Positions 9,008-18,374 of a stretch of DNA of 64,000 nucleotides are shown piece after piece. The DNA comes from Saprospirales bacterium GYS_P2D (GTDB lineage Bacteria > Bacteroidota > Bacteroidia > Chitinophagales > Saprospiraceae): positions 186,001-250,000 of the forward strand of contig WUUP01000003.1 in assembly GCA_009833045.1 (NCBI GenBank), read 5' to 3'. Made by a program: the position numbers and the translations under genes. Under the pieces are notes generated by a model. The model did no database searches, had not been told where the DNA came from, and saw only the letters and a program-made list of their open reading frames with translations. The number at the start of each line of letters is the position of its first letter. Positions within the stretch are counted from its first letter, which is position 1.

Positions 9008-9316
9008 ATGAGCGACTTTAGCACTTTAGAGCGGCTGGCTACAGAACTACCTGATACGACCATCGCTCCCCATCATGATAAAATAGCATTCAGAATAGGA
9101 GATAACATCTATCTGACCTATAGTGACAAAACTGACCTCGCTGTAGTAAAGCTCAGCACAGAACAACAGTCTATACTATCCGAATCCATAGGCTCCGTAT
9201 CTCCCGTGCCCAATAAATGGGGCCAAAAAGGATGGACTCAGATCAATCTCTGTGATATCTCTGACCATCATCTGAAAGACATTATATCTTTGGCCTATCA
9301 CAATGTAAAAGCATGA
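9008..9316 (+). CDS. MmcQ/YjbR family protein
   Basis: A 102-residue protein of the MmcQ/YjbR (CyaY-like fold) family. The match is to the family's C-terminal part: the IYLTYSDKTDLAVVKLS strand, the NKWGQKGWTQINL block and the final DHHLKDIISLAYHNV helix. The family is often called DNA-binding on structural grounds but its role is unproven. The ATG at 9008 lies 5 bp after the preceding stop; longer in-frame readings run back into the OsmC gene. The 3' end overlaps the next start by 4 bp (ATGA), indicating translational coupling. Confidence 0.75.
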   Translation: MSDFSTLERLATELPDTTIAPHHDKIAFRIGDNIYLTYSDKTDLAVVKLSTEQQSILSESIGSVSPVPNKWGQKGWTQINLCDISDHHLKDIISLAYHNVKA

Positions 9317-9651
9317 AAACACCCATACACTACATCGAGCTATACACGACCGATATCCCGGCGATCAAAGAATTCTACTCCAAGGCATTTGGCTGGAGAT
9401 TCATCGACTATGGGCAGAGCTACGTAGCTTTTGAAGATGCAGGTATCAGTGGCGGATTTGAGCTGGTCGTAGGGCCTATAGTCAATGGCACACTCGTCGT
9501 ACTCTATCATGAAGATCTCGAGGGCATCAGAGATACACTCATATCTATGGGAGCTCCGATTGCTCAGGATATCTTTTCATTCCCAGGCGGACGTAGATTT
9601 CATTTTCATGACCCTGTCGGGAATGAACTGGCTATCTGGTGTAAGGCGTGA
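9313..9651 (+). CDS. VOC family (glyoxalase-like) protein
   Basis: A 112-residue single-module vicinal-oxygen-chelate protein. It opens with IHYIELYTTDIPAIKEFYSKAFGW, the typical first beta-alpha unit, and ends with the FHFHDPVGNELAIW strand with the conserved metal-ligand Glu region. Members include glyoxalase I, dioxygenases and many uncharacterised proteins; the reaction cannot be read from sequence. The start overlaps the YjbR gene by 4 bp. With the peroxidase-type fusion upstream, the operon may handle reactive carbonyls or peroxides, which is inference. Confidence 0.85.
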   Translation: MKTPIHYIELYTTDIPAIKEFYSKAFGWRFIDYGQSYVAFEDAGISGGFELVVGPIVNGTLVVLYHEDLEGIRDTLISMGAPIAQDIFSFPGGRRFHFHDPVGNELAIWCKA

Positions 9652-9700
9652 TCTCAGAATAGCAGGAGAACTGATTAGGTAAATGCCCCCTAAACAAAAA

Positions 9701-9724
9701 ACGCTGGCGATCACTCGCCAGCGT
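9701..9724 (-). terminator. Terminator after the first susD
   Basis: ACGCTGGCGA (9701-9710) and TCGCCAGCGT (9715-9724) form a perfect 10-bp stem with a 4-nt loop. On the minus strand a T-rich run (TTTTTGTTT) follows, so it ends the susC-susD transcript; it may also stop the convergent VOC operon. Confidence 0.85.
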
Positions 9725-9790
9725 GTAGTATGAAAAAACTATCTATTGATTAAGGAATCAAGTCAAAACTCCTTTTCAGTAGTGCTCCGT

Positions 9791-11545
9791 TTAGTAGCCT
9801 GGATTTTGAGGGAATCCTGGTGATAAGTCTATTTGTCCCTGCGGTATTGGTCTACGTTGGTGATAAGCCTCAATATTTTGAGCACCTTGCTCATTGTATA
9901 GTGAGACTCTCTCTATCAGTTTGCCCGTACGCACGAGGTCATACCATCTCATGAACTCTCCATTGAGTTCTCTCGATCGCTCATCGAGTATGAAGTCGAT
10001 ATCTACGTCTGCTGCTGATATCATCATCTCACTCTGCTTGCCTTCGTAGGCAGCACGCTGGCGTACAGTATTGATATACTGAGCTGCCAGAGCAGTATTA
10101 CCTGTCATGAGTGCTGCTTCTGCACCTATGAGATAGGTTTCTGCTAAGCGGTATACGATCACTGGTCTATACGAGTTTACGTTTGGATCAGTCCCCGTAC
10201 CAGGGAATGGCCGCTCACGAGCATCATACTTGCTGAGTGATGGATAGGCCGCATCAGTATAGTCCTCTGTATTGAGTACTGCAAAACCTTTTCGCTTCTT
10301 CTCATCATCACTCATCTTGATATGATCAGGTAGCATCCATACAGCAGTATCACCGATACCAAACTTGTACTCTCCTACTTGAGATTGATCCACAAAGCCT
10401 GCATCGGCCTCCTCTTGAGTCCATCTTGGCACTCCTCTTACACTTTGTTGTCCAGTGAGTCTGTTGTCACCTGCTGTGAGAGAATTACAAATCCATACTG
10501 TCTGATAAGATTTATCATATCTCGAGTCATTGATCTTATCAGCATATACCTCATTGAGTAGATATTCTGTCGGTCTATATCTGATCCAAGGACGGCCATT
10601 TTCTACATCTCTGTTCATACCAGCCCATTGCACATAGAAAGGTCTAAAGAAGAAGTTTTGATATCCTCCTCTATTGTTGAGCTCATCTCTATTAGATGTC
10701 TCACCTTGGATCGCAAAAAGCACCTCAGCATTATTATGATTGTCTTCGGCATGTACATCTGCAAAATCAGCCATCAGTCTTGCTCCAAAATTAGCCTCTG
10801 GAGAAGAAGGATCTGATATCAATCTCTGTACTGTAGAGAGTGCCGCCTCATAGTCTCCTGGCTGAGCCTCGTCAGACCATGCTCTGGTGAGGTACGCCTT
10901 AGCGAGGACATGGAGAGCCGATGCCTTCCACACTCGTCCAGTCTCTCTTGGAGAGTCTGGTAGCTCTGCGGCTGCCTCCTCGAGATCGTTGATCACTGCT
11001 GATAGCACTTCCCCTTTAGAGTTGAGGGTAAACTCATCTGTCGGATTTCTATTGAATGCTAAGGGTCCAGAACCCAGATCTAATGTAGCGCCTCCATATT
11101 GTTGAGCTAACACGAAGTACCACTGTGCTCTGAGGAATTTTGCCTCTGCGACGAGATTAGTGAGCACTTCTGGATCAAGATCTGATGCATTTGGCCCGAG
11201 CTCGATGACTCCATTACATGTATTGATCGCTGCATAGGCACTATTCCAAGCACCAGCAGTATCACCATTATTAGCATCTATGCCAGAATAACTGTTTAGT
11301 CTATTATTAGCTACTTGCTGACCATAAGTGTACTCATCTGTACCCCATACAGTAGTATGCATGCCTCCCTGACGTGTGAGCGCCTTGAATGATGTATAAG
11401 CTGATACTACACCTCCCTCGATCCCCTGAGCAGTCTCAAAGAATGATGGAGTAAGTATTGATTTTGGATTTTCTTCTAATATATCGCCACATGATGCAAA
11501 AGAGAGCAAAGCGACGATAACGGTATATTTCATTAATTTTTTCAT
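9791..11545 (-). CDS. SusD/RagB-family glycan-binding lipoprotein
   Basis: A 584-residue outer-membrane lipoprotein. The signal peptide ends in a lipobox, LLSFASCGD (Cys19). The SusD pattern follows: ENPKSILTPSFFETAQG, the LRAQWYFVLAQQYGG helix, TPR-like repeats, and the ALMTGNTALAAQYINTVRQRAAY and LDERSRELNGEFMRWYDLVRTGKL blocks, ending PIPQGQIDLSPGFPQNPGY. SusD proteins cap the SusC barrel and bind glycans. It follows SusC by 22 bp. A strong hairpin terminator lies downstream. The pair belongs to a locus with sugar oxidoreductases and a LacI-type operator, so the substrate is probably a modified sugar or glycoside. Confidence 0.92.
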   Translation of the reverse strand: MKKLMKYTVIVALLSFASCGDILEENPKSILTPSFFETAQGIEGGVVSAYTSFKALTRQGGMHTTVWGTDEYTYGQQVANNRLNSYSGIDANNGDTAGAWNSAYAAINTCNGVIELGPNASDLDPEVLTNLVAEAKFLRAQWYFVLAQQYGGATLDLGSGPLAFNRNPTDEFTLNSKGEVLSAVINDLEEAAAELPDSPRETGRVWKASALHVLAKAYLTRAWSDEAQPGDYEAALSTVQRLISDPSSPEANFGARLMADFADVHAEDNHNNAEVLFAIQGETSNRDELNNRGGYQNFFFRPFYVQWAGMNRDVENGRPWIRYRPTEYLLNEVYADKINDSRYDKSYQTVWICNSLTAGDNRLTGQQSVRGVPRWTQEEADAGFVDQSQVGEYKFGIGDTAVWMLPDHIKMSDDEKKRKGFAVLNTEDYTDAAYPSLSKYDARERPFPGTGTDPNVNSYRPVIVYRLAETYLIGAEAALMTGNTALAAQYINTVRQRAAYEGKQSEMMISAADVDIDFILDERSRELNGEFMRWYDLVRTGKLIERVSLYNEQGAQNIEAYHQRRPIPQGQIDLSPGFPQNPGY

Positions 11546-11567
11546 CTTCTTTTAATGTTTTAGGTAA

Positions 11568-14500
11568 TTACAGAGAAAAATTAACTCCGAAAATAAACTG
11601 TCTTGTCAGTGGCGTTCCTTTACCTACTAATAGTCTTCTTCCTACTCCTCCTCTACCATTTGGCTCAGGATCGATACCGCCCTGATCCACATATTCTGAG
11701 AAGAATGCTTTGAATGGATTATTGACTGTCAAGTAGATCCGTGCATTAGAGAAAGGTCCATTGCCGATCTGATCCTGATCAAAGGAATATCCTAAATTGA
11801 TACTTCTGATCTTAGCAAAGCTACCATCAAAATATCCCAACACAGAGTTGTGACGAGTATCCTGAGAGCCTGGTCTTGGGAATGAGTTAGTGGGATTTTC
11901 ATCTGTCCAGTAGTCTACTACAGGTGCGTTGCGACGACCTTCGAGTAGCGTACTACCTTGAGTGATATCACTGATGAGGAGATTGCCTACATTAGCAAAT
12001 CCTACTATGGCCAAATCAAAATTGTCATAAGACAATCTCGTAGTCAGACCCATAGTCCACTTAGGATCAAGCTGGCCTAAGATCGTACGATCATCACCGT
12101 CCTGTACTCCATTACCATTGAGGTCAGTTACCTTGATATCTCCCGGGAGATAATCTCCAAATGCTTCTGCTGCATCCGCTTCATTGAGCTGCCAGATACC
12201 GAGCTTTTCATAATCGAAAATAACATTCACTGGCTGCCCTACGAACCATCCGTTACCTATATTCTGATCTACACCATTACCAAGAGCCACGATTTCTTCA
12301 TTGTGCGCTGAGAATGCTACATCCATACCAAAATTGAATCCGCCTGGCGTCTCAGAGCGTACGATATCAGCTCCAAGAGCGATCTCGATACCACTACTCT
12401 TGGTCTCACCTATGTTTTCTTGGATAGGATTTGGCACCCCACTCGTAGGTGGTAGACTACGTGACTGTAGTACCCCGTCTGTAGCTGTGCGATAGTAGTC
12501 TATCGATCCAGTCAATCGGTAATCAAACAATCCAAAGTCGATACCTACATTTTGAGAAGTGGTAAACTCCCAACTCAAATTCGGGTTTGGCAGATTAGTC
12601 ACGGCAAAACCAGAAACAGAGTTGCCTCCGAGCTGATAGATAGATCTATCCAATCTACCCAAAGAAGAATATGGTGAGATAGCTTGATTGGACGTACGTC
12701 CCCATCCTACTCTCAATTTCAAATTATCAAACGGAGAATCCGCCATGAAGCTTTCGTTAGTAATATTCCATGCTGCAGCTAATGCTGGATAGCTGAAATA
12801 TTTGTTGCCTTCTGCTAATCTTGATGATCCATCTACACGGAATGTAGCAGTCAAAATGAATCGATTATCATAAGTATAGTTAGCTCTACCCATGTATGAG
12901 ATCAAGCCCCATCGAGAATAGTTAAACTGATCTTCTGGAATACTGGTACCACCAGCGAGGAAGAAGTTATTAGCTCCTATCAGATTAGAGAAGATATCCT
13001 GAGCATCAAATCCGCTACGCTGACTCTCTTGCTCCTGGACACTGAATAATCCAGTCAATCCGATGGTATGTTTATCCATAGACTTACTATACTGCAATAT
13101 ATTTTCTATTGTATATCCCCAGTCGTCACGATTTCGGATAGATGCAGTACTCGCAGCGCCTCCTCTAAAAGAAGTATTAGATGCGAAAAACTGATTGAAC
13201 TCATCCTGTAAATAGTCAAGACCTACATTGAGTCTATATGATAGTCCTTCAGCGAGCTGGACTTCTCCATATAGCGTATTGAATGTACGTAGTCTACGTC
13301 TATCTTGATTCCAGTTAGTCCCATCTGCATTGAGGAGAGGGTTTCTGGTGAATGGCTCGTCAAGTGTATTAACCGCAGGGTTATTATATATAGAGCCGTC
13401 ATCATTGTATGCTCTGAATAGCGGACTTAGATTCAATAAGGTTGGTACAGGATTAGCCCCTTCGCCAGCTCTATTTGATAGAGTATTGATAGATGATAGT
13501 CCTACACGTAACCAGCTCGTGATATCAGAATCTATTGACGTGCGAAGTGAAAATCTATTAAAAGCTTGGCCTTCGATAATGGTTTCTTCATTGAAGTATC
13601 CACCCGAGATATTATATCTCGTACCTCCTGCACCTCCAGACACACTGAGTTCATGATTAGTGATGAGCCCACTTTTGTAGGCTTCATCTTGCCAGTCGAC
13701 ATCTCTGCCGAGCTCTATACCTTCGAGCTCGTCAGGTGATAGCTCCCCTACACCTCCGTAGAATGCCGACCATTCTTTGAGCTCACGGATACCATCTGCA
13801 TCAAAAACTTCATACTTATCAATTGCTGAAGAGCTACCATAGTAGCCATTGTATGAGATTTTTGCCTTACCTGGTACGCCTTTCTTAGTTGTGATCAGGA
13901 TCACCCCATTAGCACCTCTTGATCCATATATGGCTGTCGCCGAAGCATCTTTGAGGATATTAATAGACTGTATCAGATCTGGATTCAAGTCGTTCAGATT
14001 TCCCCCTTGAAAAGGAATACCATCCACTACGAGTAGTGGATCATTCACCCCAGACTCATCTGAGCCAAGTGATCTATTACCCCGGATTCGGATCTGTGTC
14101 CCACCACCCGGTCTGGATGTAGTCTTTTGTATCTGCACACCTGGTAGTCGACCCTGCATACTCTGAGCGATATCAGAAGCAGGTACTTCTCGGATTTCAT
14201 CAGACTCCATAGTCACTATGGATCCTGTCACGTCACTACGCTTTTGAGTACCATATCCCACTACCACCACTTCTTCCAGAAAATCGGCATCGCCTATCTC
14301 CATGACCACATCTATGGTAGATCTACCATTGACTGGTATCTCTTGAGTGGCGAATCCGACAAAACTGAATACTAATGTCGCATCGCTGGGTGCGGAGATG
14401 GTATATGCTCCATCTATATCAGTGATCGTACCTGTGCTGGTACCATCCACGATGATATTCACACCTATCAGTGGTTCACTATTAGATGACACAGTGCCGC

Positions 14501-14618
14501 TCACCGTGATGTCTTGGGCCATGAGACCCGCACTTACAAATAATAAATACAATGTAAATCGACAGAGACTAAATGTCTTTTTTAATCTCGAAATGAAGAG
14601 AATTTCATCGTCTGTCAT
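11568..14618 (-). CDS. SusC/RagA-family TonB-linked transporter
   Basis: A 1016-residue outer-membrane protein. After a signal peptide (ending LFVSAGLMAQ) comes a carboxypeptidase-D regulatory-like domain (SGTVSSNSEPLIGVNIIVDG), then the TonB box region (EVVVVGYGTQKRSDVTGSI), the plug (GRLPGVQIQ, PLLVVDGIPF, AIYGSRGANGVILITTKKG) and a C-terminal beta-barrel ending in LTRQFIFGVNFSL. It imports glycan fragments together with the SusD protein encoded next. The 426-bp upstream region holds a LacI-type palindrome (14726-14737) just upstream of a -7-like box, so it is probably repressed in the absence of its inducer. Confidence 0.93.
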   Translation of the reverse strand: MTDDEILFISRLKKTFSLCRFTLYLLFVSAGLMAQDITVSGTVSSNSEPLIGVNIIVDGTSTGTITDIDGAYTISAPSDATLVFSFVGFATQEIPVNGRSTIDVVMEIGDADFLEEVVVVGYGTQKRSDVTGSIVTMESDEIREVPASDIAQSMQGRLPGVQIQKTTSRPGGGTQIRIRGNRSLGSDESGVNDPLLVVDGIPFQGGNLNDLNPDLIQSINILKDASATAIYGSRGANGVILITTKKGVPGKAKISYNGYYGSSSAIDKYEVFDADGIRELKEWSAFYGGVGELSPDELEGIELGRDVDWQDEAYKSGLITNHELSVSGGAGGTRYNISGGYFNEETIIEGQAFNRFSLRTSIDSDITSWLRVGLSSINTLSNRAGEGANPVPTLLNLSPLFRAYNDDGSIYNNPAVNTLDEPFTRNPLLNADGTNWNQDRRRLRTFNTLYGEVQLAEGLSYRLNVGLDYLQDEFNQFFASNTSFRGGAASTASIRNRDDWGYTIENILQYSKSMDKHTIGLTGLFSVQEQESQRSGFDAQDIFSNLIGANNFFLAGGTSIPEDQFNYSRWGLISYMGRANYTYDNRFILTATFRVDGSSRLAEGNKYFSYPALAAAWNITNESFMADSPFDNLKLRVGWGRTSNQAISPYSSLGRLDRSIYQLGGNSVSGFAVTNLPNPNLSWEFTTSQNVGIDFGLFDYRLTGSIDYYRTATDGVLQSRSLPPTSGVPNPIQENIGETKSSGIEIALGADIVRSETPGGFNFGMDVAFSAHNEEIVALGNGVDQNIGNGWFVGQPVNVIFDYEKLGIWQLNEADAAEAFGDYLPGDIKVTDLNGNGVQDGDDRTILGQLDPKWTMGLTTRLSYDNFDLAIVGFANVGNLLISDITQGSTLLEGRRNAPVVDYWTDENPTNSFPRPGSQDTRHNSVLGYFDGSFAKIRSINLGYSFDQDQIGNGPFSNARIYLTVNNPFKAFFSEYVDQGGIDPEPNGRGGVGRRLLVGKGTPLTRQFIFGVNFSL

Positions 14619-14698
14619 ACGCTTTAGGTTAAATAGTTTAAATAATGTTTTCTCGACAGATCATACCACCTCTACTTCTGGATGCTACAACCTTGAAG

Positions 14699-14707
14699 CA
14701 AGATATA
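14699..14707 (-). promoter_or_regulatory. Putative -7 element of the susC promoter
   Basis: The minus strand reads TATATCTTG, close to the Bacteroidota -7 box, 18 bp after the operator palindrome. The second operator in the locus is followed by TATAGATTG at 16 bp, so the shared layout supports both. Confidence 0.4.
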
Positions 14708-14725
14708 GGATAGAAATCATTTTAC

Positions 14726-14737
14726 GCAATCGATTGC
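14726..14737. promoter_or_regulatory. LacI-type operator GCAATCGATTGC (susC)
   Basis: A perfect 12-bp palindrome with central CG, flanked by AC on the left, as expected for a LacI/GalR-family operator. The identical site occurs upstream of the DUF6807 operon at 22236-22247. It lies where the -33 region of the susC promoter should be, so binding would block RNA polymerase. Confidence 0.65.
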
Positions 14738-14937
14738 TTTATTTTTAGGCTTTAATTTTGGTATTCGTACTGATGTCGTACTATTGACGTACATGATTGA
14801 AAAAATATTAGGAATCCATATATTGCCTTAAGGGGATATAACTTGATAAAAATCCCAATATATAGGGGCCTGAAAGTCAGATCGGAGCACAAACGCAATG
14901 ATTATTTATAGTGTTTTGGCAGGGTCAGGAAAATTTA

Positions 14938-14950
14938 CGCAATCGATACA
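14938..14950. promoter_or_regulatory. Degenerate LacI-type operator
   Basis: CGCAATCGATACA keeps the left half and centre of the GCAATCGATTGC site, about 213 bp from the main susC operator. A shorter half-site, CGCAATGATTA, lies at 14894. Could be auxiliary operators, or chance. Confidence 0.3.
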
Positions 14951-14999
14951 AACAAAATCACCAGATAGTCTCATAATTGACTACCAAACGGTTATAGCG

Positions 15000-15020
15000 T
15001 ATGTGGCACTTTGCCACATA
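15000..15020. terminator. Hairpin after the FG-GAP gene
   Basis: TATGTGGC (15000-15007) pairs perfectly with GCCACATA (15013-15020) around a 5-nt loop, 24 bp past the stop at 15045. No T run follows on the minus strand, so it may be an mRNA 3'-end stabiliser or weak terminator rather than a classic one. Confidence 0.4.
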
Positions 15021-15044
15021 ATTATCCACTTTTATATTTGATTA

Positions 15045-18000
15045 TTATTTAAGCTGCAGTACTCGGACAGGACCACTATTTTCTGACGAGATGAGTTTAC
15101 CATTAGTATATATCATATCCTTGATATCTCCCTTGAGATAGATACCACTCTCCGTTGCAGGTATGGTCTTCCAGCTACGATTGCCCGTATTAATAAGTAA
15201 GGTCCCAATAGAAGCGTCAGAAGGGGTAGTTTCCACCTCGACGTTAAACCGATTGCCCCCGGTAATCATATCCAGTAGACCATCGCCATTCATATCTTCC
15301 ACTATTATGCTATTGATGAGAGAATACTGGCATTCTGCGGGTAGCACACTCTGAGTAAAGCCCCCGTGACCATCTCCGTATAGGATCATACTCGAGAAAA
15401 TGTCTGCCTTTAGATTGACAGCCTCCTTTATCTCAGGGCCCAAGATGTCGTCGATCTCTGCCTTAGCGAATGAACTGAAGGTCGAATACTTCTCTGATAA
15501 GCCTGGCATCTGTTGCGACGAACACTCTAAGCCTCGTACTGGCTTATGACCCGCTTGAGAAGAGGTAGCTAAGAATATGTCGTATGTACCATTTTCATCA
15601 AAATCGTTGGCATACACTTCAAATTTGTGCGTATCATCAACCTTAAATTTGTAGTTCTTACCCAGATTGCCCACGATCAGATCATCATGTCCATCTGCAT
15701 CTATATCGGCCACATCGAGCCCAGTCCACCATCCACGAGTATCAGATAGCCCAAAAGACTCTGTCTTATTGATAAATCGCTGACCATCCCAATCCAAAAT
15801 AGTGATGGGCATCCACTCCCCTACTATGACTATCTCCGCATCATCATCGTCATCAAGCTCCGCCATAGCCACTTCATACACGATACCGATATGCTGATGA
15901 TCATACCAGTCAGCCGTAGCATGCACAAAGGTGCCTCCTTCATTTCTCAAGAAAAAAGAAGCGTCTCCAATAGGATATTCATTAGACTTGGCAAAGCCCC
16001 CTACGAATAAATCAAGATCACCGTCACCATCAAAATCATGAGCTACTACTTCAGACCCATTAGACTTGATCTCAGGTAGATGTTTTGTTTTCACGAAAGT
16101 GCCATTTTGATTTTCATAAAGACGATCTTGAAAAACCATGTCTCCAATCGATAGGTCACTACCTCCGCTCACGACGTATAGATCCTGATCGCCATCTCCA
16201 TCATAATCAAAGAAAAGCGAGCCCATATCTTCAAATATGCGGTCGAGATAAAACGCCTGTTGATCACTTTTTCTCCATTGATCTCCACGAGAGAGGTATA
16301 GAGCTGCTGATTCACTCTTGCTACCTCCGATATAAAAATCTAAGATGCCGTCTCCATTAAGATCCGCCTCAGCCATCTTTGGGCCGGCAGTGGTAAAGCT
16401 ATGTGGCAACAAGATCTGATCCTCATACTCGTAGACATAGTTTTCTTCATCAATATGTGCTGGCTGCAGAGCATCTTCCTCGACAAACCAATGCTGCCTC
16501 TCCTCTGTCATACGAGTGATAGGTAGATCCGAGGAGTAGCTAATAGTGAGGGTTTCATTCATTCTCGGTAAGCGCTGAACACTCCTGCCCATGTCAGGCC
16601 ATATGACCACGACACTATCTATAGACTCTGCATCTCCTAAACCCACCACCATCTGTGCATCTCCAGAGCTGAGGTATCCCCGTATGATACGCTGCTGGTA
16701 GTACGAAGACTGATCTCCAGTATGCACCCATACTTTAGCACCAAGTCCGATTGGATTATTCTGCGGGCCTTTAAGATTGATCTTTATAGAGTTATTAGAG
16801 TTCTCAGAGGTATTCTGAAGCAAGAATGCCTCATCCTCCATATTATTCACGATGATATCGAGATCTCCGTCATTGTCCAGATCTGCCAGACAGCCTCCAT
16901 TAGAGAAACTCGGTATACTGATCGATGTGTTCTTTCCGATATTAGTGAAGGTCACATCTTCATTACCTTTGAATAGATAGTTCTTCAGCTTCAAGGGTTT
17001 ATAAGTCTCTACCAGCCCCTGAAAGCCTTTATCAAAAAAGTCTTCCGGTCGCTCGTATTTTTCTTTGTTCTGATCTATAAACTCAGACAATCGATCTCTG
17101 GCATCTCCATCAAAAAGATCACGACGCATACCATTCGTCACGTAGAGGTCCTTATTTCCGTCAAGGTCAAAATCCCCTAATAATCCTGACCAACTCCAAT
17201 CTGTCTTAGCTATACCAGCGTACTGAGCTACCTCACTGAATACCCCATTGCCTCGATTGAGGTGTAGCATATTATGCATATACTGCTTGTGCATACCAGC
17301 ATCTACGATGGCATGAAAACCCGCAATATCCATGGACGGCATTGACACCTTAGACCGAGTATAGTCTTCTGGACGCATCTCCATGATCAGGATATCTTCC
17401 ATCCCATCATTATTGATATCACTGACATCTGTACCCATCGAGTAGAGGGATATATGATTGATATTCTGCTGGAGCTCATCTTTGAATGTATTGTCACCCT
17501 GATTAATATACATATGATCCACTGTGGAGAAATCATTGCTGACATAGACATCGATATAGCCGTCGTCATTGAGATCTGAGGCCACTACACCCAGCGAGTA
17601 TCCATAGTTGACTATACCCGCAGCTCGACTGATATCAGTATATCGACCTCCTTCGTTGAGATAGAGTCGATCGCTGCAGCATTCGGGGCCCTGAGCGGCT
17701 CGCTCCTGCATGACTGAGAGCGGCAGGTAGTATTCATCCGGGCGATTAGTCAGGTATAGATCGAGATCATTATCATTGTCTATATCGAGAAACAAAGCCT
17801 GCATACTATAGCCGATATCGGCTATGCCGTATTGCTCTGCCTGATCTGAGAATGTCCCATCTGTATTATTGATGTAAAGTAGATTTTTTCGCTGCTCAGG
17901 AGTCTCTTTCCAGCCACCACGACAGATATATATATCTTGCCAGCCATCTCCATTGATATCGAGGATGGTCACGCCATTGTGCCAGCCATCTTGGCCAGAG

Positions 18001-18374
18001 GTGATAGCACTATCGCTGATATCTTCAAATGTCATCTCCCCTTTGTTGAGATATAGTCGATCCTTTACCTCATTACCTGTAAAATAGACATCCTGTAGTC
18101 CATCGTTATTGATGTCTCCTACTGCGACGCCCCCGCCAGTATACACATAGGCGTACGAGTCAAAAAAGGTCTCGTATTTTTCTTCGACATGATTATTAAA
18201 TGTAATACCAGACTCTGCAGATGGTACCATCTCAAAAGCGAATTCAGGATCAAAATCTTTGATATCTTCTTGAGGCTCATCTGCACATGACGAAAGTAAT
18301 AAAGCTGCTATCATCATAATGGTCAGTAGCTCGGAGATCCGTATACTATATTGAGTATCAATCATTGGGGTCAT
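15045..18374 (-). CDS. FG-GAP/VCBS repeat lipoprotein with ASPIC/UnbV domain
   Basis: A 1109-residue lipoprotein (lipobox AALLLSSCAD). It carries many Ca2+-binding FG-GAP/VCBS motifs of the form D-x-N-x-D-G-x-x-D (GDINNDGLQDVYF, LDIDNDNDLDLYL, ADLNGDGILDFYI and others), arranged in two propeller-like halves. Between them, about residues 530-610, lies an ASPIC/UnbV-type domain (KINLKGPQNNPIGLGAKVWV, then VVVIWPDMG). Such CRTAC1-like proteins often accompany SusCD pairs in Bacteroidota, but no biochemical role is established; surface binding of glycan or protein is plausible. The ATG overlaps the upstream oxidoreductase stop by 4 bp (ATGA), so it is translationally coupled to the operon. Confidence 0.88.
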   Translation of the reverse strand: MTPMIDTQYSIRISELLTIMMIAALLLSSCADEPQEDIKDFDPEFAFEMVPSAESGITFNNHVEEKYETFFDSYAYVYTGGGVAVGDINNDGLQDVYFTGNEVKDRLYLNKGEMTFEDISDSAITSGQDGWHNGVTILDINGDGWQDIYICRGGWKETPEQRKNLLYINNTDGTFSDQAEQYGIADIGYSMQALFLDIDNDNDLDLYLTNRPDEYYLPLSVMQERAAQGPECCSDRLYLNEGGRYTDISRAAGIVNYGYSLGVVASDLNDDGYIDVYVSNDFSTVDHMYINQGDNTFKDELQQNINHISLYSMGTDVSDINNDGMEDILIMEMRPEDYTRSKVSMPSMDIAGFHAIVDAGMHKQYMHNMLHLNRGNGVFSEVAQYAGIAKTDWSWSGLLGDFDLDGNKDLYVTNGMRRDLFDGDARDRLSEFIDQNKEKYERPEDFFDKGFQGLVETYKPLKLKNYLFKGNEDVTFTNIGKNTSISIPSFSNGGCLADLDNDGDLDIIVNNMEDEAFLLQNTSENSNNSIKINLKGPQNNPIGLGAKVWVHTGDQSSYYQQRIIRGYLSSGDAQMVVGLGDAESIDSVVVIWPDMGRSVQRLPRMNETLTISYSSDLPITRMTEERQHWFVEEDALQPAHIDEENYVYEYEDQILLPHSFTTAGPKMAEADLNGDGILDFYIGGSKSESAALYLSRGDQWRKSDQQAFYLDRIFEDMGSLFFDYDGDGDQDLYVVSGGSDLSIGDMVFQDRLYENQNGTFVKTKHLPEIKSNGSEVVAHDFDGDGDLDLFVGGFAKSNEYPIGDASFFLRNEGGTFVHATADWYDHQHIGIVYEVAMAELDDDDDAEIVIVGEWMPITILDWDGQRFINKTESFGLSDTRGWWTGLDVADIDADGHDDLIVGNLGKNYKFKVDDTHKFEVYANDFDENGTYDIFLATSSQAGHKPVRGLECSSQQMPGLSEKYSTFSSFAKAEIDDILGPEIKEAVNLKADIFSSMILYGDGHGGFTQSVLPAECQYSLINSIIVEDMNGDGLLDMITGGNRFNVEVETTPSDASIGTLLINTGNRSWKTIPATESGIYLKGDIKDMIYTNGKLISSENSGPVRVLQLK

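Larger units (their letters stand above)
14619..15044. other. 426-bp regulatory gap upstream of susC
   Basis: No coding sequence is seen. The gap holds the susC promoter region, one perfect LacI-type palindrome (14726-14737), two related half-sites (ACGCAATGATTA from 14893 and ACGCAATCGATACA from 14938), and a hairpin (15000-15020) next to the stop of the upstream FG-GAP gene. The sequence is AT-rich apart from these. Confidence 0.6.

Noticed and set aside
15045-18374. DNA-level tandem repeats in the FG-GAP genes
   Set aside because: The repetition is at protein level (D-x-N-x-D-G motifs); the nucleotide sequence varies and is not a DNA repeat.
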